Positions 16,297 to 24,794 are shown, counted from the stretch's first letter. The stretch is 64,000 nt of DNA from Rohdeia sp041398665 (GCA_041398665.1 JAWKUH010000007.1:62001-126000); one strand, 5' to 3'. Made by a program: numbers and translations. The notes: generated by a model not told the origin, from the letters alone.

Positions 16297-17358
16297 ATGT
16301 CGAAGGTCCGTTCCGCCCTCGCGCTGGTCGCGGCGGCACTCCTCGCCTCCACTGCCCACGCCCAGCTCTGCCCCGACCCGGGCAACACGCACTACCAGAA
16401 CGACATCCTGCCCCAGGTCCCCGGCGGCGCGCTCAACATCGCGATCGTGCCGGGACTGTGCGAGGGTGAGGGTTGCGCCGCGGTGTTCGACATCGCGGGG
16501 GCGACCCCGGAGAAGATCACGCAGGTCGCGTGTCCGTTCACGAGCCCGAGCGGCACCGGACTCGGCGCGACCGTGAACGTGCAGATCTTCGACAACGTCA
16601 CGTTCAACGCGCAGAACGTCGTGACGATGGGGACGAAGGTGTTCGACCTCGTGAACGCGACGGGCAACGAGGCCCTGCTCGCCGAGGGCGGCATCAACAC
16701 GATCGACCTGTCGAACTACAACATCCAGGTCACGGGTCCGAAGTTCGCGGTCGCGTTCATCATGAACTTCAACCCGAACGGCAACTGCACGACGGGTTTC
16801 ACGTCGAACTTCTTCACGGACAACACGCCCTGCGTCGCGCGGAAGAACCTCCTCTACATCCTCGGTACTGGCTGGGTCGACTCGACCAAGGCGAAGGTCG
16901 GACCGATCAACCTCTGCCCGCTCTTCTACAACGGCAACTGGGTCATCCGCTGCTGCACCGAGCCGATCCTCAACCCCGTCAACGTGACGGTGATCGGCAG
17001 CCCGGTGCTGCCCGGTCAGTTCGTCAACCTGATCTTCAACGCGCCGGGGTACGCCGGGTCGTTCTACGCGGCGGGCGTGGCGCTCGGGACCAACCCGGGT
17101 CTCCCGGTACCGCCGCTCGGGACGCTGCCGCTCAACTACGACGTCCTCATGCAGTGGCACCTCTCCACGTTGGGCGGAGGAGTCTTCAACAACTTCTTCG
17201 CCTTCATAGGTCCGGCCGGAACGGCGCCGGGACTCGTGCTGATGCCTCCGCAGGCGCAGGCGGGGCTCGAGATCTACGTCGCGTTCGTCGTGTTCGACGT
17301 CAACGCGGGCTTCGCGCCGATCGCCGTGTCGAGCGCGTCGAAGATCGTCGTGCAGTGA
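16297..17358 (+). CDS. Secreted protein of unknown function with planctomycete-style C-terminal domain
   Basis: This 353-residue protein has a clear signal peptide (SALALVAAALLASTAHAQ) and an AAGGAG-like ribosome site just upstream. Cysteines are spaced as disulfide pairs (CPDPGN, CEGEGC, NLCPLF, RCCTEP). The last 120 residues (from about VTVIGSPVLPGQFVNLIF) form a beta-rich module with LGTNPGLP and AFVVFD blocks. Similar modules seem to end two other exported proteins in this window (at 29.1 and 33.0 kb). A strong hairpin terminator follows. Confidence 0.75.
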   Translation: MSKVRSALALVAAALLASTAHAQLCPDPGNTHYQNDILPQVPGGALNIAIVPGLCEGEGCAAVFDIAGATPEKITQVACPFTSPSGTGLGATVNVQIFDNVTFNAQNVVTMGTKVFDLVNATGNEALLAEGGINTIDLSNYNIQVTGPKFAVAFIMNFNPNGNCTTGFTSNFFTDNTPCVARKNLLYILGTGWVDSTKAKVGPINLCPLFYNGNWVIRCCTEPILNPVNVTVIGSPVLPGQFVNLIFNAPGYAGSFYAAGVALGTNPGLPVPPLGTLPLNYDVLMQWHLSTLGGGVFNNFFAFIGPAGTAPGLVLMPPQAQAGLEIYVAFVVFDVNAGFAPIAVSSASKIVVQ

Positions 17359-17401
17359 CGCCGAGCGTACGCTGATCGCGTCCGCTCGCCGCGGACGGAC
17401 C

Positions 17402-17438
17402 GAGCGCCCCCGCCGACCGGCCGTCGGCGGGGGCGCTC
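17402..17438 (+). terminator. Strong 16-bp hairpin terminator
   Basis: GAGCGCCCCCGCCGAC and its exact complement form a 16-bp stem with a 5-base loop, 44 bases after the stop of the secreted protein. Only CGCTTCC follows, so there is no long U-run, as is common in GC-rich genomes. Confidence 0.7.
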
Positions 17439-17510
17439 CGCTTCCATGGCGACGTCGCGACGCACGGCGGAGCGGATCGGCGCGCCGCTCCGCCGGGTAC
17501 GCTGCGCGAC

Positions 17511-18725
17511 ATGGACGTCGTCGTGGTCGGAGCTGGACTCGCCGGGCTCGCGTGTGCGCGCGAACTCGCGGCGCGCGGAGCGCGTTGCACGGTGCTCGAG
17601 TCGCACGACCGCGTCGGCGGTCGGGTCGCGACGGACGAGGTCGAGGGCTTCCTCGTCGACCGCGGCTTCCAGGTGCTGCTCGACAGCTATCCAGAGGCGC
17701 GGCGCGTGCTCGACCTCGACGCGCTCGAGTTGCGCGCGTTCCGACCGGGAGCGCTCGTGCGCCGCGGCGGGCGCTTCCACCCGGTCGTCGACCCGTGGCG
17801 CGCGCCGCTGCGCGGTCTGTCGACGCTGCGCGCCCCGTTCTTCCGGTCGGCCGACGCGCTGCGCACCGCGCGGCTGCGCGCCGACGCCGCGCGCGGAGCG
17901 TGTCGCGCGCCGGGCGGGACGGCGGCGAAGGAGCTCGCCGCGCGCGGCTTCTCGAGGACCGCCGTCCTGAACTTCTTCGAGCCCTTCTTCGCGGGCGTGA
18001 CGCTCGACCCCGCGCTCGGCGTCGCGTCGGAGTTCTTCCTCGAGCTGTTCGCGTGCTTCGCGCGCGGCAGCGCGGTGCTGCCGGCGCGCGGGATGCGCGC
18101 GATCCCGGAGCAGCTCGCGAGCGGACTGCCGGAGGGCTCCGTGCGCACGGGTGCGCGCGTCACGGCCGTCGCGCGCGACCGCGTCGAACTCGCCGACGGG
18201 ACGGAGCTGCGCGCGGACCGCGTCGTGCTCGCGACCGACGCGAGCGCGGCGGCGAAGCTCGTCCGTGACGAACGCCGCACGGAGTGGTTCGGGACGGCGA
18301 CGTTGTCGTACGCGGCGGAGCGCTCGCCGCTCGACGAGCCGATCCTCGTGCTCGCGGGCGACGACGCACGCGACGGTCCGGTGAACCACGTGTGCGTGCC
18401 GAGCGACGCGCAGCCGACGTACGCGCCGCCCGGCGCCGCGCTGATCTCGGTCAGCGTCGTCGGCGATCCGCCCGACAGCGACGCCGCGGTCGACACGGCG
18501 GCGCGCGCCCAACTCTCGCGCTGGTTCGGCGACGCCGTCCGGGGCTGGCGACTGCTCCGCATCGATCGCGTGCCGCGCGCGCTCCCGCGTCGGATTGCGC
18601 CGCTCGCGACCGAACTCGTCGTCTGCGGCGACCACGTCGCGACGCCGTCGATCCAGGGCGCGCTCGCGTCGGGGGCGGCGGCGGCGCGTTCGATCGCGAG
18701 TCGAGGAACGGCGCACGAAGAGTGA
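17511..18725 (+). CDS. FAD-dependent amine oxidase / desaturase-like oxidoreductase
   Basis: This 404-residue flavoprotein starts directly with the dinucleotide-binding fold VVVGAGLAGLACARELAARG and continues with the GG motif DRVGGRVATDEVEGFLVDRGFQ. It ends with CGDHVATPSIQGALASGAAAA, the second FAD-contact region. This is the layout of the protoporphyrinogen oxidase/phytoene desaturase/amine oxidase superfamily. No carotenoid or haem gene is near, so the substrate is open. The ATG is 7 bases downstream of a TACGCT box, which suggests a leaderless transcript. Confidence 0.85.
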   Translation: MDVVVVGAGLAGLACARELAARGARCTVLESHDRVGGRVATDEVEGFLVDRGFQVLLDSYPEARRVLDLDALELRAFRPGALVRRGGRFHPVVDPWRAPLRGLSTLRAPFFRSADALRTARLRADAARGACRAPGGTAAKELAARGFSRTAVLNFFEPFFAGVTLDPALGVASEFFLELFACFARGSAVLPARGMRAIPEQLASGLPEGSVRTGARVTAVARDRVELADGTELRADRVVLATDASAAAKLVRDERRTEWFGTATLSYAAERSPLDEPILVLAGDDARDGPVNHVCVPSDAQPTYAPPGAALISVSVVGDPPDSDAAVDTAARAQLSRWFGDAVRGWRLLRIDRVPRALPRRIAPLATELVVCGDHVATPSIQGALASGAAAARSIASRGTAHEE

Positions 18726-18772
18726 GCACGCGAACGGTTCCGTCGCGGTGATGCGCGTGCCACGATGCCGCC

Positions 18773-19522
18773 GTGCTGTACGACACGATCGGGACGAACT
18801 ACGACACGCGCCGCAGGAGCGAACCGCGCATCGCTGCGCTCGTCGAACGCGCACTCGACGGCGCGCGGCGCGTCGTGAACGTCGGTGCCGGCTCGGGGTC
18901 GTACGAGCCTGAGGGTCGCACCGTCGCCGCGGTGGAACCGTCGCGCACGATGATCGCGCAGCGCGCCGCGGAGCGCGCTCCGGCGGTGCAGGCCGTGGCG
19001 GAGCGACTGCCGTTCGCCGACGGCACGTTCGACGCGGCGCTCGCGACGCTGACGCTGCACCACTGGGAGAACTGGCGCGCCGGGTTGCGCGAGATGCGTC
19101 GCGTCGCGGACGATCGCGTCGTGCTGCTGACCTGGGTCGGCTACGGCGGAGCGTCGGGGCACGGCGACAGCGGGCGCTTCTGGCTGCTCGACTACTTCCC
19201 CGAGATCGAGGCGATCGACGCGCGGATCTTCCCGACCGAGCGCGAGCTGTCGGAGGTGCTCGGGCCGATCGAGTCGACGCCCGTGCCGATCCCGTGGGAC
19301 TGCGTCGACGGCTTCCTGTGCGCCTACTGGCGGCGTCCCGCGGCGTACCTCGACGCCGACGTGCGACTGGCGATCTCGTCGTTCTCGAAGATCGAGGACG
19401 CGTCGGACGGCCTCGCCCGGCTCGAGGAGGACCTGCGGACGGGGGCGTTCGAGCGGCGCTACGCGAAGCAGCTCGCGCGCGAGTGGTGCGACTTCGGGTA
19501 CCGCGTCGTGGCGACGCGGTGA
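18773..19522 (+). CDS. SAM-dependent class I methyltransferase
   Basis: This 249-residue enzyme begins YDTIGTNYDTRRRSEPRI. It has the SAM-binding motif VVNVGAGSGSYEP, an acidic post-motif strand, and the motif AERLPFADGTFDAALATLTLHHW typical of Methyltransf_11 enzymes. The substrate is unknown. The GTG start fits because the family begins just before YDxIGxxY. It lies 47 bases after the FAD oxidoreductase and may share its transcript. Confidence 0.85.
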   Translation: MLYDTIGTNYDTRRRSEPRIAALVERALDGARRVVNVGAGSGSYEPEGRTVAAVEPSRTMIAQRAAERAPAVQAVAERLPFADGTFDAALATLTLHHWENWRAGLREMRRVADDRVVLLTWVGYGGASGHGDSGRFWLLDYFPEIEAIDARIFPTERELSEVLGPIESTPVPIPWDCVDGFLCAYWRRPAAYLDADVRLAISSFSKIEDASDGLARLEEDLRTGAFERRYAKQLAREWCDFGYRVVATR

Positions 19523-19528
19523 GTGGCG

Positions 19529-19549
19529 CGGGCGCGCGTCGCGCGCCCG
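19529..19549. terminator. Bidirectional hairpin between convergent genes
   Basis: CGGGCGCGCG and CGCGCGCCCG are exact complements around a single T. A stem of 7-9 bp with a small loop can form on either strand. It lies between the methyltransferase stop and the stop of the convergent lipoprotein gene. Confidence 0.55.
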
Positions 19550-19553
19550 GCGA

Positions 19554-19997
19554 TCAGTCGCCGAACGGGACGACGGCGACGTCCTCGTCGAGCTTCGAAT
19601 CCAGGGTCCAGTAGCGCACGCGAACTTCGAGCTTGAGCGCGGCGTTGTCCTCGGCGCCGATCTCGCTGACGCGGATCTTCCCGCTCGCCGCGAGGCGCTG
19701 CGTGCCGAGGTTCGAACTCACGCTCCACGCGCCGCGACGCTCCTCCGGACCGACCTTGTCGTCGTCGTCGAGGTCGGCGAAGGCGATGACGGAGAGCGAC
19801 TGCAACCGGACGCTACCGACCGACGGTCCGGAAGCGACGATGTCGCGCAGCGACCAGGCGTTGGGCTGCCGCGAGAGCGCCGCCGTGACCGTCACGCGCC
19901 CCGTCGACATGAGGGTCTCCTGGTGGAACCCGCCCCCGAGCGACGAGCAGGACGCCGCGAGGAGCAGGAGAGGTGCCGCGAACCGTGCCGACTTCAT
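19554..19997 (-). CDS. Small lipoprotein of unknown function
   Basis: This 147-residue protein has a lipobox (LLLLAASC) and then a mature part of beta-strands with VTVTAALSRQPNAWSLRDIV and a DLDDDDKVGPEERRG loop that resembles an EF-hand-like calcium site (DxDxDDK). I do not recognise the family. The ATG start gives the signal peptide directly. The upstream side is the second dyad-repeat array. Confidence 0.65.
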   Translation of the reverse strand: MKSARFAAPLLLLAASCSSLGGGFHQETLMSTGRVTVTAALSRQPNAWSLRDIVASGPSVGSVRLQSLSVIAFADLDDDDKVGPEERRGAWSVSSNLGTQRLAASGKIRVSEIGAEDNAALKLEVRVRYWTLDSKLDEDVAVVPFGD

Positions 19998-20052
19998 GGC
20001 GACACGGTAGCGGCGCGAGGGGCCCTCCGCACGCCTTCCGCGCGTCGGTCTT

Positions 20053-20297
20053 GGGCAAACGAACCAGGTTCGGTTGGTCCAGCATCGGCCCTGGCGGCAC
20101 CGCGAGCGGCGATCGGGCGCGGACTTCCGCATTCCGTCGGGCGACGGCGCGGGTCGGAGCGGGCGAGCGAACCGGGTCCAGGTGGTCCTGGTCGAACGAA
20201 CCAGGTTCAGTTGGTCCGACACCGGCCCTGGCGGCACCGCGAGCGGCGACCGGACGCGAACTTCCGCACTCCGCCGAGGGACGGCGCGTGTCAGAGC
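20053..20297. repeat. Dyad-repeat array, copy 2 (two 103-bp units plus a dyad)
   Basis: Two 103-bp units lie at 20058-20160 and 20195-20297, differing at about a dozen positions, nearly all transitions. Each starts AACGAACCAGGTTC and carries GGCCCTGGCGGCACCGCGAG and a TTCCGCA block. The junction at 20166-20217 has the same inverted core as the array at 901-1142 (CGAACCGGGTCCAGG, then CGAACGAACCAGGTTC). The second unit runs 7 bases into the GNAT coding region and supplies its stop codon. As at copy 1, the array sits at the 3' end of one minus-strand gene and upstream of another. Confidence 0.85.
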
Positions 20298-20821
20298 GGG
20301 CGGGCGAGGCGCAGGTCGCGCAGGGGGCCGGCGACGCCGGCGGGGCCCTCGCGGGTGGTGCCGTCGGGGACGAAGCCGACGCGCTCGTAGAAGTCGCGCG
20401 CGCGACGGTTCTCCTCGAGCACCCACACGACGCAGCGCTCGGCACCGCGCTCGCGAAGACGATCGAAGGCGTACTCGACGAGCGCCCTGCCGACGCCCGT
20501 TCCCCACACGCTGCGGTCCGCGTAGAGCGCCCAGACCTCGCCCGTGCGCGCGTCGAGGTCGTCGTCGCGCGCCGGTCCCTCCGACACGAACGCGACGACC
20601 TCGTCGCGAAGCTCGGCGACGTGCGTCGCGGCGAGGCTCTCGCGCAACGCTCCCTCCCACCGCGACGTCCGCGTCGCCAGGTCGAACCGCTCGATCACGG
20701 CGTCCGCGATCAGCCCGCGGTACGCCGAGTCCCAGGTCGCGACGTGCACGCGCGCGATCGCCGCGGCGTCCTCCTGCCGCGCCGGGCGGACGCGGAACGC
20801 GACGGGCTCGCCGGGTGCCAT
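20291..20821 (-). CDS. GNAT family N-acetyltransferase
   Basis: This 176-residue enzyme has the GNAT fold: AFRVRPARQEDAAAIARVHV at the N-terminus, the acetyl-CoA loop SVWGTGVGRALVEYAFDRLRERG (Q/RxxGxG/A type) and the C-terminal NRRARDFYERVGFVPDG motif. It transfers an acetyl group from acetyl-CoA to an amine that cannot be deduced here. The stop codon lies inside a repeat unit, so the last residues may have been altered by repeat insertion. Confidence 0.88.
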   Translation of the reverse strand: MAPGEPVAFRVRPARQEDAAAIARVHVATWDSAYRGLIADAVIERFDLATRTSRWEGALRESLAATHVAELRDEVVAFVSEGPARDDDLDARTGEVWALYADRSVWGTGVGRALVEYAFDRLRERGAERCVVWVLEENRRARDFYERVGFVPDGTTREGPAGVAGPLRDLRLARPL

Positions 20822-21111
20822 GCCCCGACTCTACGCCGGACCCGCGCCGACGACGGACGCGAGCCGCGCGCGCTCCCGGGCTCGATCCGCCGCGACCGCC
20901 GACGCGCGGCACGCGCCGCGCCCGACTTCCCCGTGCCCGTGCTTGGCCGCGAACACCGCCCGACATTGAATGGTGCGGGGGCTCCGCAGTAGGACGCCCC
21001 CGACCGCCCCCGCCGCCGCCTCGCAGCGCGCCGAGCGGCCCACCGAGCGGCGCCGCGACGCCCGCTCACGCACGACCGCGCGACCCTCGTTCGCGCCGAG
21101 ACCAAGGTGCC
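20822..21111. other. Divergent intergenic region
   Basis: These 290 bases lie between the GNAT start and a large exported protein gene. There is no convincing gene, no palindrome longer than 8 bp and no repeat unit. A TTGAATGG stretch near 20965 is the only AT-rich spot and may mark a promoter. Confidence 0.4.
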
Positions 21112-23070
21112 ATGTCCTCCCTCACCACCCTTCTGCTCGCCCCCTCGCTCCTGCTCCTGCAGGACCCCGCACCGACCGCCGCACCGACGGCGGCGCCCGC
21201 CGCGCCCCGCCCGCTGTTCGAGCTGTGGATCGACGACTGCTCGGCGTGCCTGCGTTCGCCCAAGGACGCAGGACTGCTCGCGGCGCTCTCCATGCTCGAC
21301 GACCGCTTGCTCGAGCTCCCCGGCGAGTTCGGCGGTCAACTGCCGCCGATGCCTCCCGGCGCGATCGAGACGCTCTCGCACGTCCTGACCGGGCGCAAGT
21401 GCCTGCGCGTGTTCGAGAACTCCGACCCGAACGCGCCCATGCCGCTCTTCCTGCAGTTCGAGATGCAGGAGCCGTCGAGCGACGCGGCGAACGCCTTCGC
21501 CGAACGCGTGCACGCCCTGCTCGCGGACATGGGTGCGCCGCTCGGCGAGCCCGACGCCGCCGGCATGCGCCTGCTCGAGCTTCCCGACGGCCCGCCCGTG
21601 TCGATGGGCGCGCGCGGCAGCGCGTACGTCGTCTCGCTCGGCGGTTCGACGAGCTCGCTCGGCGCTCCGACGCGCGTCGGCCTCCCCGACGGCGTCGCTC
21701 CGTCGATGTCGATGCACCTCGACCTCGGCCGCATGACCGAGATGCTCACGTCGTTCGCGCCGATGTCGCCGGGCGAGGCCGAGGAGGTCTCGGCGCTGTT
21801 CGAAGCCATCGGCCTCTCGGACATGGTCGTCGACGCGAACTACGGTTCGGACGCGCAGCGCTCCTACGGCACGGTGCGCATGCCGGGCTACGCCGCGATC
21901 ATGCGCAACCTCGGCATCTTCCCGCAGCGCGGGCTCGTCGCGTCCGACTTCGCGATGGTCCCCGCGGACGCCGAATGGGCGCAGATCTCGACCTTCGACG
22001 CGGAAGGCCTGGTCGACCTCGTCATGCAGTTGCTCCGTCAGCCGATGGACGAGATGGGCATGGAGGACCCGATCGCGATGATGCGCGACGAGATCGGGAT
22101 CGACCTCCTCGCGGACGTGGTCGACCACCTCGGGACGTCGATGGCGCTGTACACGTCGAAGTCGACGGGCGGCGGCGGCTTCTTCTCCACCGTCGCGGTC
22201 GTCGAGCTCACGAACGCTGCGGGGATGCGCGCGACCATGCACCACGTCGCGAGCCTGATCGACGAGGTCGGTTCGACCGAGGCCGACGGCTACGTGCGCG
22301 TGCGCCCGTGGAGCTCCGGCGACGCCGAGCTCTTCACGCTCGCCTTCCCCGGCCTGCCGGTCCCGCTCGAGCTCACCGTCGCGCTCAGCAGCACGGCGCA
22401 GCCGGCCGGGAAGCTCGGCCTACCTCGTCGCGGGCATCACGCCGCAGGCCGCGCTCGGCGCGCTCGCGCAGATCGCCGGCGGCGGCCCCGGCCTGATCGC
22501 GAACACGTCGTTCCGCGAGCAGTGCCGGTGGATCCGATCGGCGCCTCGGCCGTGACGTTCGTCGACACGAAGCAGCTCGCGGGCCGCGCCTACGGCATCA
22601 CCAGCATGGCGTGCTCCGCGCTCGCCAACGTCGTGCGCTCGCCGCACTCCTTGCGCGAAGCCGGCTCGATCCTGCCGACCTACGGCTCGTTCGTCGACGG
22701 CGCGCTCGCGTCGGTCGTCGTCGCTCGCCCCGAGGGCGACGACTACGTCGAGTACTCGCGCGCCGACGGTTCGATGCTCGTCAACGTGTCCGGGATGGTC
22801 GGCATGCTGACGTCGAGCCCGTTGGCGATGCTCTTCATGTCGGGAGCGGCCTCGTCGTTCCTCACGGCGTCGCGCGCTCCGGCGTTCGGCGGCGCGCCGC
22901 TCGCTCCGCTCGGCTACGTCGACGAGGAGTACGACGACTCGTACTACGACGACGAGGAGTACGACGACGAGGAGTACGAAGAGTACGAGGACGAGATCGA
23001 GGTCGAGGAGCCGGTCGTCGAGGACGAGCCGACGCCGGCGCCCGCGACGGGCGGCGGCGGCGGACGCTGA
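21112..23070 (+). CDS. Large exported protein (DUF3352-like) with acidic tyrosine-rich tail
   Basis: This protein of about 652 residues has an N-terminal signal (LTTLLLAPSLLLLQ) and then alternating blocks such as FELWIDDCSACLRSPKDAG, FLQFEMQE and GYAAIMRNLGIFPQRGL. They recall the DUF3352 group of exported proteins of unknown function. Between about 22417 and 22527 the natural sequence (AYLVAGITPQAALGALAQ) lies one frame off, so a gained base and a later lost base cancel out. The last 50 residues are a repeat of Asp/Glu/Tyr (DEEYDDSYYDDEEYDDEEYE), followed by Pro/Thr and a run of Gly. I infer a surface or metal-binding tail. Confidence 0.7.
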   Translation: MSSLTTLLLAPSLLLLQDPAPTAAPTAAPAAPRPLFELWIDDCSACLRSPKDAGLLAALSMLDDRLLELPGEFGGQLPPMPPGAIETLSHVLTGRKCLRVFENSDPNAPMPLFLQFEMQEPSSDAANAFAERVHALLADMGAPLGEPDAAGMRLLELPDGPPVSMGARGSAYVVSLGGSTSSLGAPTRVGLPDGVAPSMSMHLDLGRMTEMLTSFAPMSPGEAEEVSALFEAIGLSDMVVDANYGSDAQRSYGTVRMPGYAAIMRNLGIFPQRGLVASDFAMVPADAEWAQISTFDAEGLVDLVMQLLRQPMDEMGMEDPIAMMRDEIGIDLLADVVDHLGTSMALYTSKSTGGGGFFSTVAVVELTNAAGMRATMHHVASLIDEVGSTEADGYVRVRPWSSGDAELFTLAFPGLPVPLELTVALSSTAQPAGKLGLPRRGHHAAGRARRARADRRRRPRPDREHVVPRAVPVDPIGASAVTFVDTKQLAGRAYGITSMACSALANVVRSPHSLREAGSILPTYGSFVDGALASVVVARPEGDDYVEYSRADGSMLVNVSGMVGMLTSSPLAMLFMSGAASSFLTASRAPAFGGAPLAPLGYVDEEYDDSYYDDEEYDDEEYEEYEDEIEVEEPVVEDEPTPAPATGGGGGR

Positions 23071-23123
23071 CACCGCCCCCCGGCAGGGCGCGACCGCAGG
23101 GTCGCGTCACTCCGCGAGAATCG

Positions 23124-23153
23124 ACCGGGGCGACCGAAGGAGGTCGCCCCGGT
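23124..23153 (+). terminator. 12-bp hairpin after the acidic-tail protein
   Basis: ACCGGGGCGACC and GGTCGCCCCGGT pair perfectly around a 6-base loop (GAAGGA). A smaller hairpin (CGCGACC/GGTCGCG) lies just upstream at about 23086-23106. Together they end the transcript before the next gene at 23173. Confidence 0.6.
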
Positions 23154-23172
23154 TCGCGTAGCGGATCACGTC

Positions 23173-23679
23173 GTGAAGATCCACCGCCTCTCACCCTCGA
23201 CCCTGCTCGCGTTCGTCCTCGGCGCGGGCGTCGGCGTCGCCGGGATCGTGTTCGCGATCGCCGTGTTGCTCGACCTTCCCGGAGCCGTCGCGCGCACGCA
23301 GGTCGCGGGCCCGGTCGAACCCGTCGCCGCGGCCGTCGTCGGGACGTGGCTCGTCGCCTACTGCGTCACGGCGATCGTGCGGGGGCGACTGGTCGTCGAC
23401 GGTGAGGAGCTGCAGCACCTCGGCTTCGGACTCCTGCCGAGGACCGCGCGCATCGATCTCGGTCGCGTGCACCGTCACGCGGTCGGGACGATCCACCGCG
23501 GGACGGCGCAGCGCCGGCGCGAGATGCTCTTCCAGCTCGACGATGGACGCACGACCCGCGTGCGCACGTCGCTCTACCGCGACTGCCGCGAGGCCGAGGC
23601 CGCGATCACGGCCGCGATCGGGAGCCCGGCGGAGGACGGCGTCCCCGCGTACTTCGGGCTGCGGTTCGACGGCGACTGA
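23173..23679 (+). CDS. Two-TM membrane protein with cytoplasmic PH-like domain
   Basis: This 168-residue protein has two membrane helices (about 10-32 and 48-68). A strand-rich domain of about 90 residues follows (VVDGEELQHLGFGLLPRTARIDLGRV, then FQLDDGRTTRVRTSLY). The pattern fits a bacterial PH-like domain as in small bPH proteins, but I would not insist. The GTG start follows a terminator hairpin by 20 bases. The 3' end meets an antisense open frame of the DUF4198 gene. Confidence 0.65.
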   Translation: MKIHRLSPSTLLAFVLGAGVGVAGIVFAIAVLLDLPGAVARTQVAGPVEPVAAAVVGTWLVAYCVTAIVRGRLVVDGEELQHLGFGLLPRTARIDLGRVHRHAVGTIHRGTAQRRREMLFQLDDGRTTRVRTSLYRDCREAEAAITAAIGSPAEDGVPAYFGLRFDGD

Positions 23680-24534
23680 GGATCGACTGCGGAACGTGAA
23701 CGACGCCCAGCGGCTCACCCAGTCGACCGGGTCCTCGTCCCGCGTCCGCAACTCCTCGGAAGCGCGCTCCATGTGGACCGACGTCACGAGCCACGCGTTG
23801 GCCGTCGCGACCTCGAACTCCACGCGACCGCGATCGTCCGTGCGGCACGACCGCGACGCGACGTCACGCGCGCCGAGGCCGTGCATCCAGACCGTCGCGC
23901 CCTCGACGGGTCTCCCGTCGCGCAGCAGCGTGAACGCGATGCTCTCTCCGACCGTGACGAGGTCGGGGTTCGACGAGGGGACGAGCTCAAGCTCGAGGCC
24001 GAGCGGCTCGCCGTAGCCCGTCGGCTGGTCGCCGACCGCGAGGGCGGTCACCGCGCAGCGCGCGAAGAGCTCGCGTCCGGACGCGTCCGACTCGCCGAGT
24101 CGTGCTCGTTCTTCGACGACCCAGTCGAGACCCTCGATGCGCAGGTACTTCTCGAACTCCGGCCCGGCGAGGACGACGTGCGAGGGGTTCGACTCGTAGC
24201 CGACGCGCGCGAGTCCGGCCTCGGTGTAGCGGCCGAAGCCGGCCGGCGCGCGACCGTCCTGGCCGGCGACCGGGCGGTCGCCGGGGGCCGGAGGGTCGTC
24301 CCCGACCGCGCTCGGGACGAGGTTGGAGAAGAACCGTCGGATGTGCTCGGGGCTGCGCGGGAACACCTCGCTGTCGTTGGCGGTCCCGACGCGGAGGTCG
24401 AAGCGGATCGGCTCGTTCGCGGAGCACGCGAAGCTCGAGGGCTGCAACCAGAAGTCGTGCGCGAACACCGGCCCCGCGAGTTGCGCGAGAGCGACGACCG
24501 CGAGAGCGTTTCGATGTCTGGAGAAGTACGTCAT
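23680..24534 (-). CDS. DUF4198 domain exported protein
   Basis: About 285 residues are recognisable. A signal peptide ends VFAHDFWLQPSSF, the classic DUF4198 start. Next come PIRFDLRVG, FPRSPEHIRRFFSN and a C-terminal Ig-like carboxypeptidase-regulatory block (VEGATVWMHGL, DDRGRVEFEV). The family includes periplasmic metal-binding proteins of nickel/cobalt uptake. The natural end DWVSRWASFTF is reached near 23690, but no stop follows, and the open frame continues antisense through the neighbouring gene to 23191. A lost or gained base near 23690 is likely. It is the third gene of the DUF4331 operon. Confidence 0.72.
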
Positions 24535-24538
24535 CGGA

Positions 24539-24781
24539 TCAGGGGAAGAGCGAGTCGAAGGCGTTCTCGTCGTCGCTGAAGACGAAGTCCACGCCGTCGA
24601 TCTCGACGGGCTCCGTGTCCTCCGCCGTGTCGGCGACGAGGTCCTCGACGAACGTGGTGAAGGACGTGCCGGCGGGAGGCCCGTCGTCGCTCTCGCTGCA
24701 GGCGACGAGGGCCAGCGCGGAGCAGGCCAGGACGAGCGCGCACCGGACGTGGCCGCGGAGTCGTTCGATCGGATCGTTCAT
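24539..24781 (-). CDS. Small lipoprotein of the DUF4331 operon
   Basis: This 80-residue protein has a lipoprotein signal (ALVLACSALALVACSE). Its short acidic mature part (TFVEDLVADTAEDTEPVEIDGVDFVFSDD, given here in part) ends NAFDSLFP. It lies 13 bases after the DUF4331 gene and 4 bases before DUF4198. I infer an outer partner of the DUF4331 protein. Its function is unknown. Confidence 0.75.
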   Translation of the reverse strand: MNDPIERLRGHVRCALVLACSALALVACSESDDGPPAGTSFTTFVEDLVADTAEDTEPVEIDGVDFVFSDDENAFDSLFP

Positions 24782-24794
24782 GGACGCCCTCCGT

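Noticed and set aside
19923..20390. A coding frame across the second repeat array
   Set aside because: It translates the repeats and the antisense of the GNAT and lipoprotein genes and has no independent support.
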